Shown here piece by piece: positions 16,440-25,722 of a stretch of DNA of 64,000 nt; within the stretch, counting starts at the first letter, position 1; each line of letters begins with the position of its first letter. The position numbers and the translations under genes are program-made. The notes under the pieces were generated by a model. The model ran no database searches, was not told the DNA's origin, and saw only the letters and a list, made by a program, of their open reading frames with translations. The DNA comes from an uncultured Opitutales bacterium (GTDB lineage Bacteria; Verrucomicrobiota; Verrucomicrobiia; Opitutales; Seribacteraceae): the NCBI GenBank assembly GCA_943787575.1, contig CALSMY010000012.1, positions 1 to 64,000 of the forward strand, in the 5' to 3' direction.

Positions 16440-17126
16440 CTATTTTTGTGCAGATGAATCGTCTGCAGAATCCTCTTTGCTTATTTCCTCTGAACTATCC
16501 TCACCTGAAGTAGAGGCTTTTTCTGCCTTGGTATCCGTTTTCTTAGCCGGTGACTTGGCCTTCTTTTTTGGCTTATCTGCCTCTTTAGAATTTGAAGCGG
16601 TTTCGGAAGTTTCAGCAGGTGGGGTCTCTGTTGCGTCGTCTACCTTCTTTGCTTCTGTTTCAGAAGCATCTTTTTCAACAATACTTTGTTTAGGCTCTTT
16701 GGCTTTTGAGGGTGCTTTCTTTTTCTTAGACTTCTTCTTTGGTGCTTCCTCAACAAACTCAATAAGTGCCATATCAGCAGCATCCCCAAGACGAGGTAAG
16801 GCCAATTTATAAATACGAGTGTATCCACCTTTACGGGCAACAAATTGGCTAACCAATTCGTCAAACAACTTAGTTACAGCTTTTTTGTTACGCAGACGAG
16901 CAATCGCAAGCCTACGGTAGTGCATTTTTCGAGCAGAATCTTCAGAACCATGAGCCTTCTTGGCCAAGGTAATCAGTTTTTCGACAGCAGGACGTAATGC
17001 CCTGGCTTTAGCTAAAGTGGTTTTGATGCGTCCATGCTCAATGAGCGAGCAAGATAAATTGGCCACCAATGAAACTCGGTGGGCTGATTTGACGCCCAAC
17101 TGATGATTGTGCTTGCGGTGTCTCAT
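16440..17126 (-). CDS. rplQ: 50S ribosomal protein L17 with long charged C-terminal tail
   Basis: Residues 1 to about 120 are a normal L17 (MRHRKHNHQLGV, ANLSCSLIEHGRIKTTLAKA, YTRIYKL). This protein sits at the exit-tunnel side of the large subunit. About 105 further residues follow, rich in Lys, Ala, Glu, Ser and Thr, with KKKSKKKK and PKKKAKSPAKK patches and an acidic Ser-rich end. Bacterial L17 usually stops near 120-130 residues. The tail is low-complexity and probably disordered. It is the last gene of the alpha operon, 25 bases after rpoA. Confidence 0.97.
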   Translation of the reverse strand: MRHRKHNHQLGVKSAHRVSLVANLSCSLIEHGRIKTTLAKARALRPAVEKLITLAKKAHGSEDSARKMHYRRLAIARLRNKKAVTKLFDELVSQFVARKGGYTRIYKLALPRLGDAADMALIEFVEEAPKKKSKKKKAPSKAKEPKQSIVEKDASETEAKKVDDATETPPAETSETASNSKEADKPKKKAKSPAKKTDTKAEKASTSGEDSSEEISKEDSADDSSAQK

Positions 17127-17151
17127 GGGGAATAACTACTGAAATAGTTGA

Positions 17152-18150
17152 TTAATTGGTTGCAGGTTCTAAAAGACGGTTCTCAAATTTCATACCTAGA
17201 GATAGTCCGAGTTGTTCAAGTTTAGCTTTGATCTCATTGAGCGACTTTTTACCAAAGTTTCGATATTTTAACATTTCAGGCTCAGACTTTGTCGCCAATT
17301 CACCAACGGTTGTAATATTGGCATTGTTAAGACAATTGGCAGCACGGACAGATAGCTCAATCTCATTCACACTCATGCCGAGCAAGTTCTTCAACCTATT
17401 TTGTTCCTCGCTAACTTGTTTCGTGTTACTTTCAAATTCAATTTGCTCTTCACTAATTTGGTCGAATACATCCAAGTGATGACGAAGGATAGCAGCTGAT
17501 TGTTTAAGTGCATCATCTGGGGAAATTCTACCATCAGTGTGAATCTCTAGTATTAACTTATCGTAATCAGTCATTTGACCAACCCGAGTGTTTTGCACAT
17601 CGTATTTGACTAGTTTTACAGGGCTGTAAAGAGCATCCACATTGATCATCCCAATTGGTTGGTTATCCTCTTTACTATCCTCACCCAAACAAAAACCTCG
17701 GCCAACAGTAACATTCAATTCGGCAAATACTTTTTGTTTCCGATCAGTAGTCAGAATTACCTGTTCTGGGTTAATTATTTCTATGCCTTCTATTGGGGAA
17801 ATGTCGCCTGCGGTTACCTCACCTTCTTTTTCAACATCTAGAGTGATAACAACAGATTCTGCCTTGTGACTTATGATTAGTACTTTTTTAAGATTAAGCA
17901 CGATATCAGTAACATCCTCGACGACACCATCTACACTCTGAAACTCATGTTGAACTCCATCCATCTTCAATGAAGAGATAGCGGCACCTTCTATTGAACT
18001 AAGAAGAACGCGGCGAAAGGCATTACCTACGGTATGTCCGTAGCCAGTTTCGAAAGGATCAGCAATAAACTTTGCAAACTTATCTGTAGCAGTTTCTTCC
18101 TCTTTGATTAAACGGTTTGGTAGTTCGAATTTTCCAAGTCTTGTAGCCAT
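17152..18150 (-). CDS. rpoA: RNA polymerase alpha subunit
   Basis: A 332-residue subunit that nucleates polymerase assembly and contacts upstream promoter DNA. The N-terminal assembly domain shows PFETGYGHTVGNAFRRVLLSS and GAAISSLKMDGV. A linker of about 20 residues leads to the C-terminal domain with ELSVRAANCLNNANITTVGEL and RNFGKKSLNEIK, the helix-hairpin-helix that binds UP elements. Full length and intact. It lies between rpsD and rplQ as in most bacteria. Confidence 0.99.
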   Translation of the reverse strand: MATRLGKFELPNRLIKEEETATDKFAKFIADPFETGYGHTVGNAFRRVLLSSIEGAAISSLKMDGVQHEFQSVDGVVEDVTDIVLNLKKVLIISHKAESVVITLDVEKEGEVTAGDISPIEGIEIINPEQVILTTDRKQKVFAELNVTVGRGFCLGEDSKEDNQPIGMINVDALYSPVKLVKYDVQNTRVGQMTDYDKLILEIHTDGRISPDDALKQSAAILRHHLDVFDQISEEQIEFESNTKQVSEEQNRLKNLLGMSVNEIELSVRAANCLNNANITTVGELATKSEPEMLKYRNFGKKSLNEIKAKLEQLGLSLGMKFENRLLEPATN

Positions 18151-18180
18151 GGTAATAGTCGGTTTTGGGTATGGTTAAAA

Positions 18181-18789
18181 TTAGCGACTGTAAAACTCAA
18201 CGACGAGTTGTACATTAATACTTTGTTCAAGTTCATCAGGCTGAGGCAACCTAGACACGGTGCATTGTAAGGAGTCAGATTTAACCTCAATCCATGGTGG
18301 GGTGTTATTGTATTGTGAACCATCCAAGTTGCGGGTTGCTACTTGGCGAGAGGAAGTTTTTTCCCGAACGGTCAAAACATCACCAACAGAAACGACATAA
18401 CTGGGAATATCTACTTTACTCCCATTAACCAATAAGTGTCCGTGGTTAACAAATTGACGGGCTGATTGGCGAGTCTTGGCAAAACCAGATCGATATACCA
18501 CATTGTCGAGACGCGTCTCCAAATAAGTAAGAAAGTTTTCACTGGTTATGCCAGGCCTTCTTTTTGCTTTTTGAAAAAGATTACGGAATTGCTTTTCGGT
18601 AAGGCCGTACATCATACGCAACTTTTGCTTTTCCAAAAGCCTGGCGCTGTAATCGCTGGCTTTTCTACGGAAATTAGGTCCGTGTTGTCCGGGAGGATAG
18701 GTACGGCGCTCAAAAGATTTATTCGCAGGAAAAATCGCCATTCCAAAACGGCGATTTATGCGAGTGGTTGGTCCTGTATATCGTGACAT
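18181..18789 (-). CDS. rpsD: 30S ribosomal protein S4
   Basis: A 202-residue primary 16S-binding protein. The S4 RNA-binding domain reads LETRLDNVVYRSGFAKTRQSARQFVNHGHLLVNG (given in part). The N-terminal R-rich region (TGPTTRINRRFG, YPPGQHGP) lacks the four-Cys zinc knot, so this is the zinc-free form. In many bacteria S4 represses the alpha operon translationally. Confidence 0.99.
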   Translation of the reverse strand: MSRYTGPTTRINRRFGMAIFPANKSFERRTYPPGQHGPNFRRKASDYSARLLEKQKLRMMYGLTEKQFRNLFQKAKRRPGITSENFLTYLETRLDNVVYRSGFAKTRQSARQFVNHGHLLVNGSKVDIPSYVVSVGDVLTVREKTSSRQVATRNLDGSQYNNTPPWIEVKSDSLQCTVSRLPQPDELEQSINVQLVVEFYSR

Positions 18790-18815
18790 TTTAAATAAGG
18801 TGGATAAGGGGAAAG

Positions 18816-19370
18816 TTAAACCCGACGCCTTTTAGGTGGCCGACAGCCGTTATGGGGGACAGGAGTGACATCAATAATGGCGGAAACATTGAAACCTAAG
18901 CTTTGTAAGGCTCGTATTGCTGAATCTCGGCCCATACCTGGACCTTTAACCTTAACTAGAACTTCCTTCATTCCGTGAGACATAGCAACTTTACCTGCAT
19001 CTTGAGTTACAATTTGTGCTGCGTATGCAGTGGATTTTCTTGACCCTCTGAAATTGCATTTTCCAGAGCTCGACCAAGAAATTACATTACCTTTAATGTC
19101 AGTAAAAGATACCTTGGTATTATTAAAAGTAGCCACAACATAACAAATTCCAGAAGTTATGTTTTTACTACCCTTAGCTTTTCGTATCTTTACCTGTTCT
19201 ATGTTAGCACCAAGCAAATCAGCAGCAGACTCTTCCTTTTTTTCGGGTTTTGCTTCGCTAGGTTGATCTGAAGGGGAACTGGCACTCTCAGTAGCTGTTG
19301 AGGCTGACTTTTCGGCAGGTTCAGGAGATACCTGTTCCTCATTATTTACTTTTTCTTCGTCTTCGGTCAT
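18816..19370 (-). CDS. rpsK: 30S ribosomal protein S11 with acidic N-terminal extension
   Basis: The last ~120 residues are a complete S11 ([69 protein letters not shown]). About 55-60 residues precede it, made mostly of Glu, Ser, Ala and Pro ([32 protein letters not shown]). Usual bacterial S11 is near 125-130 residues. No internal ATG stands at the normal family start, so the extension appears to be translated. S11 forms the 30S platform near the mRNA exit. Confidence 0.97.
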   Translation of the reverse strand: MTEDEEKVNNEEQVSPEPAEKSASTATESASSPSDQPSEAKPEKKEESAADLLGANIEQVKIRKAKGSKNITSGICYVVATFNNTKVSFTDIKGNVISWSSSGKCNFRGSRKSTAYAAQIVTQDAGKVAMSHGMKEVLVKVKGPGMGRDSAIRALQSLGFNVSAIIDVTPVPHNGCRPPKRRRV

Positions 19371-19390
19371 GAAATTTTGGGTTGTAAGGA

Positions 19391-19765
19391 TTAGCTCTTA
19401 CGAACTACACCAACGGTCTTGCGGCCACCTTTACGGGTTCTTGCATTGGTTATTGTACGCTGTCCACGAACAGGTAAACCTCTTTGGTGCCTGAGTCCGC
19501 GGTAGCTACGAATGCTCTGTAAACGCTTTAGGTTATTGGTGATTTGACGACGGAGGTCGCCTTCAACCATAACTTTATTATCGATAATATAATTGCTTAT
19601 AAGACTTAGGTCTTGTTCCGATAACTCTTGAGTACGTTTATCAGGATCGATTCCTGTTTCCTCAAGAATTTTGTGTGCTCTGGTTGGTCCAATCCCGTAA
19701 ACATATCGCAAAGAGTATGCAATTTTCTTACGGTTTGGGATATCTACTCCTAATAATCTGGCCAT
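19391..19765 (-). CDS. rpsM: 30S ribosomal protein S13
   Basis: A 124-residue head protein contacting the P-site tRNA and the inter-subunit bridges. [25 protein letters not shown] and [25 protein letters not shown] are characteristic. Only 29 bases separate it from secY, so the rpmJ (L36) and infA genes often found here are absent. Confidence 0.99.
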   Translation of the reverse strand: MARLLGVDIPNRKKIAYSLRYVYGIGPTRAHKILEETGIDPDKRTQELSEQDLSLISNYIIDNKVMVEGDLRRQITNNLKRLQSIRSYRGLRHQRGLPVRGQRTITNARTRKGGRKTVGVVRKS

Positions 19766-19794
19766 AATTTTATATTTTTAAAGATTACAAATTT

Positions 19795-21351
19795 CTAGAC
19801 TCCCTTAAAAAAATAAGCGAGTAACCCAAATGCAAATAGTGCAATTGAAATGATAATGAGGGGTCTCCATTGTGCTTCAAAGTCTTTGAGTTCAAGGGAT
19901 TCAATACCTCTGTTCGAAGTGGCCGAACGACCGCGAATTCTTCCTTTACGAAGAAATCCATCATAATGCCTCTGTAACAAAAATGTCTCAATTTGACGCA
20001 TTGTATCGAGCACTACACCAACAATAATTAACATTCCAGTACCTCCAAAAAAGGTGGCTACATTGTAGGAAACATTGGCTGTCTTGAATATGAAGTCGGG
20101 AAAAACGGCAATGATGGTTAAGAAAACTGCACCAGCTAAAGTTAGCCGAGTCATCACAAAGTCCAGGAACCTTGCAGTATGCTCACCTGGCCTTACCCCA
20201 GGAACATAGCCGCCATTCTTCTTTAAATCATCTGCAATCTGAACAGGTTTGAACATTATCGAAACCCAGAAGTAACTGAATACAAGTATTAGACCGCCAT
20301 AAACCAAGTAATAAAACCATCCACGACCAGCAAATGCATTTGCCAAATCAATTGCCCAATTTGTTTCATTGGGAGAATCAGCGATAGCTGCACCCAGGGT
20401 TCTAAGAAGCTGTGCTGGGAACATAAGAATAGCACTAGCAAAGATTACAGGCATTACTCCTGCATAATTCACTTTTAAAGGGAGAAAGGAACTTTGCCCG
20501 CCAAAGACTTTTCTTCCAACCATTCGTTTAGCGTATTGTACCGGTATTTTACGTTGTGCCTGTGTTACAGCAATAATTCCACCTACAACTAAAAGAAACA
20601 ATCCAATCATAAGTGCCGCTTTAACAATGACCATGTTGTCTTCAGCAGGCGCAAGAAAAACTAAGGAATATGCGTCTGCTAGAGCCTTGGGCAGATCAGC
20701 AAGGATACCAACTGTTATAAGCAACGAAATACCATTTCCAATACCTCTTTGAGTAATTTGCTCGCCAAGCCACATAAGGATAAGGGAACCCGTTGTAAGA
20801 AAAATGATAGAATTGATGAGAAAGAGGCTTTGAGAAGAAGCTACAACTATATTGCCTAAAGGTTGGCCATCTAAACCAATTTCTGAAGGGTTAAAGCCCG
20901 TTATCAAACTCCCAGGGCTATCTCGTAAAGCAACAGCTAGTAGACCCCCTTGCACAAGACAGATTATTATCGTGAGATATCTTGTGTACTGGGATATTTT
21001 TTGTCTACCTGGCTCACCTTCTTGCTGCAATCTAGCAAGATGGGGGAAGACCGCTCCCATAAGTTGCATAATGATAGATGCGCTAATGTAAGGCATGATA
21101 CCTAGGGCAAAAAGGGCACCATTGAGGAGTGCACCACCCGTAAACATATTGTAGAAACCTAATATATCATTTCCGCCGGTATCACTACGAGTTTGCTCCC
21201 TAAGTTCGAAAAACTCTTTTATCGGAGAAGGATCAACTCCTGGTAAAGGAATATTTGCTCCGACTCTTGCGATAAACAACAAAGCCAAGGTGAAGAAAAT
21301 CTTCTGCCTGAGCTCAGGTATTTTTAAAGAGTTGGTGAAAGCAGAGAGCAT
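19795..21351 (-). CDS. secY: protein translocase subunit SecY
   Basis: A 518-residue ten-helix channel of the Sec translocon. IFFTLALLFIARVGANIPLPGVDP opens helix 1. The plug/helix 2 region carries GALFALGIMPYISASIIMQL, and ITQRGIGNGISLLI and VNYAGVMPVIFASA are conserved. It is about 75 residues longer than the E. coli protein because of longer external loops, for example around residues 40-65 and 145-170. The next upstream gene is rplO. SecE is encoded at 44235 beside nusG. Confidence 0.98.
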   Translation of the reverse strand: MLSAFTNSLKIPELRQKIFFTLALLFIARVGANIPLPGVDPSPIKEFFELREQTRSDTGGNDILGFYNMFTGGALLNGALFALGIMPYISASIIMQLMGAVFPHLARLQQEGEPGRQKISQYTRYLTIIICLVQGGLLAVALRDSPGSLITGFNPSEIGLDGQPLGNIVVASSQSLFLINSIIFLTTGSLILMWLGEQITQRGIGNGISLLITVGILADLPKALADAYSLVFLAPAEDNMVIVKAALMIGLFLLVVGGIIAVTQAQRKIPVQYAKRMVGRKVFGGQSSFLPLKVNYAGVMPVIFASAILMFPAQLLRTLGAAIADSPNETNWAIDLANAFAGRGWFYYLVYGGLILVFSYFWVSIMFKPVQIADDLKKNGGYVPGVRPGEHTARFLDFVMTRLTLAGAVFLTIIAVFPDFIFKTANVSYNVATFFGGTGMLIIVGVVLDTMRQIETFLLQRHYDGFLRKGRIRGRSATSNRGIESLELKDFEAQWRPLIIISIALFAFGLLAYFFKGV

Positions 21352-21358
21352 CTGAAAA

Positions 21359-21793
21359 TTAGGCTAGGGTCACACTGCCACCAGCAGCTTCAATTTTCTT
21401 GGCAGCTGAAGCGGAGGCAAAATTTACTTCTACCTGTATAGCTTTTGAAATATCTCCAGATCCGAGAATTTTTACAAACTTAGCATTTGAACGAATTAAA
21501 CCTGCAGCTTTGAGAGTTTCAAGGTTCACCTTGTCCGAGTTTAGATCATTAAGTTTACTAAGGTTTACAACAGCTATATCGGTTTGAAAACGAGCTCGAT
21601 TGAATCCTCTTTGAGGAAGTTTTCTGTACAAAGGCATTTGCCCTCCCTCAAAACCTGCACGAAGGGAGTACCCAGATCGAGCACCTGCACCTTTATGACC
21701 ACGGCAACAAGTTTTCCCGTGTCCATTACCTTCACCTCTGCCCAATCTTCTTTTAGTGCGATTTGCACCAGATGGTAAGTTATGTTCTTTCAT
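21359..21793 (-). CDS. rplO: 50S ribosomal protein L15
   Basis: A 144-residue large-subunit assembly protein. The Gly/Arg/Lys-rich N-terminus (KRRLGRGEGNGHGKTCCRGHKGAGARSG, quoted in part) is followed by the globular FEGGQMPLYRKLPQRGF segment. It directly follows rpsE; the usual rpmD (L30) between them is missing. Confidence 0.98.
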   Translation of the reverse strand: MKEHNLPSGANRTKRRLGRGEGNGHGKTCCRGHKGAGARSGYSLRAGFEGGQMPLYRKLPQRGFNRARFQTDIAVVNLSKLNDLNSDKVNLETLKAAGLIRSNAKFVKILGSGDISKAIQVEVNFASASAAKKIEAAGGSVTLA

Positions 21794-21813
21794 AAAAATT
21801 TAAACAGAAGAGA

Positions 21814-22386
21814 TTATGAACTGGCTGGTAGGACAGGGGCTTCTACTTCACTTGTAAATGAAGGACCTTTGACTGTTTCGCCTCTGATTAACGAAATTTC
21901 TTCAGCAGTCCGTAAATCGCGTAAACCCTTCATGGTAGCCGCAACAACAGACAAGGGGTTGTTCGAACCGAGTGACTTAGATAAAATGTTCTTAACGCCT
22001 GCAGCCTCTAGGACAGCACGGACTCCTCCGCCTGCAATGATACCTGTTCCTTTTCTCGCAGGCTTTAAGAGAACCTTACCTCCATCGAAGTTAGAAAGTA
22101 TAGAGTGAGGTATTGTCTCACCTGCAAGCGAAACTGGTAACATTGACTTTTTGGCTTGTTCAGTTCCTTTGCGAATCGCATCTGGAACCATTTGGGCTTT
22201 TCCATAACCGTAACCGACATTACCTTTTTGGTCACCGACTACAACCAAGGCCGCAAAACTAAACCTGCGTCCACCCTTTACAACTTTTGCACAACGATTT
22301 ACGTGCACTACTTTTTCAAAAAGTTCATCCTCCTCCGGAATAACTTTTTCCGGGGACTTACGAGATTTATTTCTTTTATCAGCCAT
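21814..22386 (-). CDS. rpsE: 30S ribosomal protein S5
   Basis: A 190-residue protein of the 30S body with the double-stranded RNA-binding S5 domain ([22 protein letters not shown]) and the [19 protein letters not shown] motif in the C-terminal domain. A non-conserved tail of about 15 residues ends in [11 protein letters not shown]5 contributes to decoding accuracy. Confidence 0.98.
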   Translation of the reverse strand: MADKRNKSRKSPEKVIPEEDELFEKVVHVNRCAKVVKGGRRFSFAALVVVGDQKGNVGYGYGKAQMVPDAIRKGTEQAKKSMLPVSLAGETIPHSILSNFDGGKVLLKPARKGTGIIAGGGVRAVLEAAGVKNILSKSLGSNNPLSVVAATMKGLRDLRTAEEISLIRGETVKGPSFTSEVEAPVLPASS

Positions 22387-22391
22387 TACAA

Positions 22392-22748
22392 TTAAAACTC
22401 CAATCCTGCTTTACGAACCGTATCAGCGAAAACTTTTACACAACCATGGTATTTTCTTCCGGAACGGTCAAAAACAAGGCTTTTATAACCAGCTTCCTTA
22501 AGGCGTTTACCAATGACAGCACCAACCTTTTCGGATCCAGATAAATTGGGTAAACAACTTTTCAGATCTTTTTCATTAGTTGATACGGCTAACAAAGTAT
22601 TCGAGGATTCATCATCAATGCATTGAGCATGGATATTTTTATTGGTGAATCGAACGGTTAATCGTGGACGACTTTGGGTACCAACAATTTTCTTGCGAAT
22701 TCGCCATCTTCTTTTCTGCAAAAGCTCTCTTTTTTTTCCTAAATTCAT
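22392..22748 (-). CDS. rplR: 50S ribosomal protein L18
   Basis: A 118-residue 5S rRNA-binding protein. [21 protein letters not shown] and the C-terminal [26 protein letters not shown] match the family. It is 5 bases from rpsE and 10 bases from rplF. Confidence 0.98.
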   Translation of the reverse strand: MNLGKKRELLQKRRWRIRKKIVGTQSRPRLTVRFTNKNIHAQCIDDESSNTLLAVSTNEKDLKSCLPNLSGSEKVGAVIGKRLKEAGYKSLVFDRSGRKYHGCVKVFADTVRKAGLEF

Positions 22749-22758
22749 AATATATTAA

Positions 22759-23295
22759 TTAAGCTGATTTCTTACCTTCTTTGCGACGGACATAATCCCC
22801 AACAATACGTACGCCTTTTCCCTTGTAAGGCTCGACAGGGTAGTAGTTTTTAATTTCCGCAGCTAATTGACCTACCTTTTGTTTATCGGGACCTTCCACA
22901 TGTATCTTAACATTATCAGCTACAGTAACACTAACCCCTTCGGGAATTGGATGATTAATGGGGTGAGAGTAACCAAGTTCTAGGCCTACCTCAGTACCCT
23001 TAACCGCAGCACGAAAACCAACACCTTCGATTAATAAATCCTTACTGTAAGGTGTAACTACACCTATGACCATATTGGCTATTAGTGAACGCATTGTTCC
23101 TTGGATAGCACGAGTTCCTCTGTTTTGGTCCTTAGGTTTAACAATGATTTCCTGTTCGGAGATATCCAAACTTATTGACTCGATGAGATCCTGCTCTAAT
23201 TCTCCCTTGGGCCCTTTAACTTTAACAACATTGTTATCCGTAGTAACACTAACTCCTGATGGAATTGGTATTGGTAAATTTCCTATTCTGCTCAT
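22759..23295 (-). CDS. rplF: 50S ribosomal protein L6
   Basis: A 178-residue protein with the two L6 repeats; SRIGNLPIPIPSGV at the start and the second repeat end YKGKGVRIVGDYVRRKEGKKSA are diagnostic. It sits near the sarcin-ricin loop. The frame is open back to 23409 into rpsH, but family alignment and spacing put the start at ATG 23295, 10 bases after the rpsH stop. Confidence 0.98.
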   Translation of the reverse strand: MSRIGNLPIPIPSGVSVTTDNNVVKVKGPKGELEQDLIESISLDISEQEIIVKPKDQNRGTRAIQGTMRSLIANMVIGVVTPYSKDLLIEGVGFRAAVKGTEVGLELGYSHPINHPIPEGVSVTVADNVKIHVEGPDKQKVGQLAAEIKNYYPVEPYKGKGVRIVGDYVRRKEGKKSA

Positions 23296-23305
23296 ATTAA
23301 ATCTC

Positions 23306-23704
23306 CTACCAAACGCTGCAAAGTAACTCGCCGCCAAGTTTCTCTTTCCGAGCAGTACGATTATCAATAATTCCTTGTGGTGTACTAATAATGGAAATTC
23401 CAAGGCCACCCAAAACGCTAGGAATTTCCCTGTAGCCGCAATACGACCTTCGACCGGGCGTACTGATTCGTTTAATGCCTTTTATTGCATGTTTACCTGA
23501 AACATATTTTAACTTGATCTCGATTGACTTGAAACCCTTTTCATTTGCGGATTCACTGCAATCAGTAACAAATCCTCGATCCTTGAGAACCTTGGCCAAT
23601 CCAGCTCTAAGATTAGAATGCGGATAAGAGCAACTTGACTTTCCTGCCGAACCAGCATTTCGAATTACTGTAATAAAATCTCCTATGGTATCGTGAACAG
23701 ACAT
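23306..23704 (-). CDS. rpsH: 30S ribosomal protein S8
   Basis: A 132-residue primary 16S-binding protein. DTIGDFITVIRNAG opens it, and the C-terminal GLGISIISTPQGIIDNRTARKEKLGGELLCSVW has the conserved STPQG and GGE-x-L-C-x-V-W end. ATG 23704 is chosen over an upstream GTG at 23731 that would overlap rpsN. In E. coli S8 represses the spc operon. Confidence 0.98.
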   Translation of the reverse strand: MSVHDTIGDFITVIRNAGSAGKSSCSYPHSNLRAGLAKVLKDRGFVTDCSESANEKGFKSIEIKLKYVSGKHAIKGIKRISTPGRRSYCGYREIPSVLGGLGISIISTPQGIIDNRTARKEKLGGELLCSVW

Positions 23705-23724
23705 AATATATAAATAATTTGGGG

Positions 23725-24030
23725 TTACCAAGAAGCTTTAATCACACCAGGCACCTTGCCTTGAAGAGCAAGTTCGCGAAAGGATATACGAGATAATCCA
23801 AATTTGCGTAATACAGCTCGAGGTCTACCGGTAAGGGAACAGCGATTGACCAAACGTACGGGAGACGAGTTTTTGGGAAGTTTAGTTAACTTAGCCTGAG
23901 CAGTGTAAAAATCTTCTTCACTCGTATTGGGGTCGGATAAAACCTTTTTCAAAGCCTCACGTTTTGCAGAATAGCGAGCGACCATCTTAGCTCGCTTCAC
24001 ATTTCTTTGTATTGCTGATTTCTTAGCCAT
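23725..24030 (-). CDS. rpsN: 30S ribosomal protein S14, zinc-independent type
   Basis: A 101-residue long-form S14 ([15 protein letters not shown] at the start, [23 protein letters not shown] at the end). It lacks the paired CxxC of the short zinc form, so it is the C- type. It helps assemble the 30S head. Confidence 0.98.
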   Translation of the reverse strand: MAKKSAIQRNVKRAKMVARYSAKREALKKVLSDPNTSEEDFYTAQAKLTKLPKNSSPVRLVNRCSLTGRPRAVLRKFGLSRISFRELALQGKVPGVIKASW

Positions 24031-24048
24031 AGTAGTAAAATTTGTAGT

Positions 24049-24618
24049 TTAAGCAGCTTTTTCTGTGGTTTGAGGTGCCTGTTTGCGAAAAGGCATGCCG
24101 AGAAGTTGAAGCAGTTCCATTCCTTCTTCATCGTTTTTTGCAGTCGTTGTAATGCAAATATCTAAGCCTACATTGACTCGTTGTCTCTCAACATTAATTT
24201 CAGGAAAGATACTGTGATCAGTAACGCCAAGAGAATAATTTCCATTGCCGTCTAGTTTTGCACGAACTCCACGGAAATCGCGAATGTTTGGTAAAGAAAT
24301 GGCAATAAGGCGATAAAGGAATTCCCACATTTGATTGCCTCTTAAGGTTACCTTGACCCCGACTGGCATTCCTTGGCGCAACTTAAAGTTAGATACACTA
24401 ATTTTAGCCTTAACAACAACCGGAGCCTGACCGGAAATATTCGCAATGTCATTCTTAAGGTCTTTAACTCCGTTTTTATCCATTTCAGCACCAAAAGAAG
24501 AATTGAGTACAATCTTTTCAATTTTGGGTACTTGGTGCACATTTACAAAGCCCAACTTTTTCATTAAAGCGGGAACGACAGTTTTAGTGTAAACTTCTTT
24601 TAGTTCTGGAGTATTCAT
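24049..24618 (-). CDS. rplE: 50S ribosomal protein L5
   Basis: A 189-residue 5S rRNA-binding protein forming the central protuberance. VPKIEKIVLNSSFG, GVKVTLRGNQMWEFLYRL, DFRGV and the C-terminal GMPFRK are family marks. A short non-conserved tail (QAPQTTEKAA) follows the usual end. Confidence 0.98.
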   Translation of the reverse strand: MNTPELKEVYTKTVVPALMKKLGFVNVHQVPKIEKIVLNSSFGAEMDKNGVKDLKNDIANISGQAPVVVKAKISVSNFKLRQGMPVGVKVTLRGNQMWEFLYRLIAISLPNIRDFRGVRAKLDGNGNYSLGVTDHSIFPEINVERQRVNVGLDICITTTAKNDEEGMELLQLLGMPFRKQAPQTTEKAA

Positions 24619-24635
24619 GACTGCTTAAAAATAGA

Positions 24636-24860
24636 TCAGCTTGCCTTTTTGACATTTGATAAATGGATGGATGCCTCTCTCTCGACAATCGAACCTTGAG
24701 GGTTGTCTTGAGTTTTTCTTTCGTGCTTTTTCACGAGGTTTACTCCCTCAACTAAAACACGATTTTTTTCACGCAGGACTTCAAGAATTTTTCCTTTGCT
24801 GCCTTTGTGGTCGCCAGCAATTACGACGACTTCGTTACCTTTTTTTAATTTGTTAGCCAT
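24636..24860 (-). CDS. rplX: 50S ribosomal protein L24, short form
   Basis: A 74-residue L24 with the KOW motif ([20 protein letters not shown]) and [11 protein letters not shown]. It initiates 50S assembly. Typical bacterial L24 is about 100-105 residues; this one ends soon after [13 protein letters not shown] and lacks the C-terminal part that usually carries Cys or Lys-rich sequence. Neighbouring genes rplN and rplE are in the normal order. Confidence 0.96.
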   Translation of the reverse strand: MANKLKKGNEVVVIAGDHKGSKGKILEVLREKNRVLVEGVNLVKKHERKTQDNPQGSIVEREASIHLSNVKKAS

Positions 24861-24862
24861 TT

Positions 24863-25225
24863 TTAAAGTACCTCGGGGGCAAGAGATATGATTTTCATAA
24901 ACTTCTGACGTAATTCTCTCGCTACAGGGCCAAATATACGAGTTCCCTTGGGAGATCCGTCGTTGTTAACAATAACACATGCGTTTTCGTCAAAACGTAG
25001 GTAACTTCCATCGCGTCGCCTCATGGGAGATTTCGTTCGAACAACAACAGCTCGTACGACACTACCTTTTTTAACCGAAGCATCCACAGAACTCTCTTTA
25101 ACATGACAAACGATTATGTCACCCACACCCGCTGTATTCTTAAGTTGACCAAGGCGGCGAATCATACGGACTTGCTTGGCACCGGTATTGTCGGCCACTT
25201 GTAATCTGCTAAGTAATTGAATCAT
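24863..25225 (-). CDS. rplN: 50S ribosomal protein L14
   Basis: A 120-residue beta-barrel protein at the subunit interface ([51 protein letters not shown], quoted in part). Two bases separate it from rplX, so translation is likely coupled. Confidence 0.99.
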   Translation of the reverse strand: MIQLLSRLQVADNTGAKQVRMIRRLGQLKNTAGVGDIIVCHVKESSVDASVKKGSVVRAVVVRTKSPMRRRDGSYLRFDENACVIVNNDGSPKGTRIFGPVARELRQKFMKIISLAPEVL

Positions 25226-25234
25226 GGTGATGCC

Positions 25235-25507
25235 TTAAATAGTGGGTGCTTTTTCAATCAATTCCAATACACGCCAACGTTTGAGTTTGCTCAAAGGACG
25301 GGAAGAAACAATTCGTACCTTGTCACCCACATTGGAAAGATTCTCTTCATCATGAGCATGAACGGTTGTTTTGCGCCGAATTTCTTTTTTGTACAAGGGG
25401 TGGGGGGTTTTGTACTCATAAACCACCTTGATGGACTTATCACCCGTCTTCGAACGAACAATTCCGATTAATTGTTTTCGATCGTTTCTATTTGTATTTT
25501 CAGTCAT
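25235..25507 (-). CDS. rpsQ: 30S ribosomal protein S17
   Basis: A 90-residue OB-fold 16S-binding protein. GIVRSKTGDKSIKVVYEYKT, HDEENLSNVGDKVRIVSSRPLSKLKRW match S17 throughout. Confidence 0.98.
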   Translation of the reverse strand: MTENTNRNDRKQLIGIVRSKTGDKSIKVVYEYKTPHPLYKKEIRRKTTVHAHDEENLSNVGDKVRIVSSRPLSKLKRWRVLELIEKAPTI

Positions 25508-25516
25508 TTAAAATCT

Positions 25517-25714
25517 TTAAGTTGTTTGATTTTTTGCAACTTGGAGTTGGGTTAACAAACGGGCACGATCTCTTCTAATGGATTTAATCATGTGAGGTTT
25601 CTCTACCTGTCCAGTTTGTTTCCGAACTTGAAGTTGGAGAAGCTCCTCACCAAGTTCCCTAAGTTTCTTTTCAATTTCCTGTGAGGAAAGATCTATAATT
25701 TCAGACATTTTCAT
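25517..25714 (-). CDS. rpmC: 50S ribosomal protein L29
   Basis: A 65-residue two-helix protein near the exit tunnel and signal-recognition particle site. ELGEELLQLQVRKQTGQVEKP and the second helix IKSIRRDRARLLTQL are typical. I take ATG 25714 (MKMSEII) as start; the frame extends to 25756 but would overlap rplP. A second ATG lies at 25708. Confidence 0.96.
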   Translation of the reverse strand: MKMSEIIDLSSQEIEKKLRELGEELLQLQVRKQTGQVEKPHMIKSIRRDRARLLTQLQVAKNQTT

Positions 25715-25722
25715 TACTAAAT

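Noticed and set aside
16435-16812. 125-codon Ser/Ala/Phe-rich plus-strand frame
   Set aside because: It is the antisense of the low-complexity L17 tail, which naturally yields an open shadow frame.
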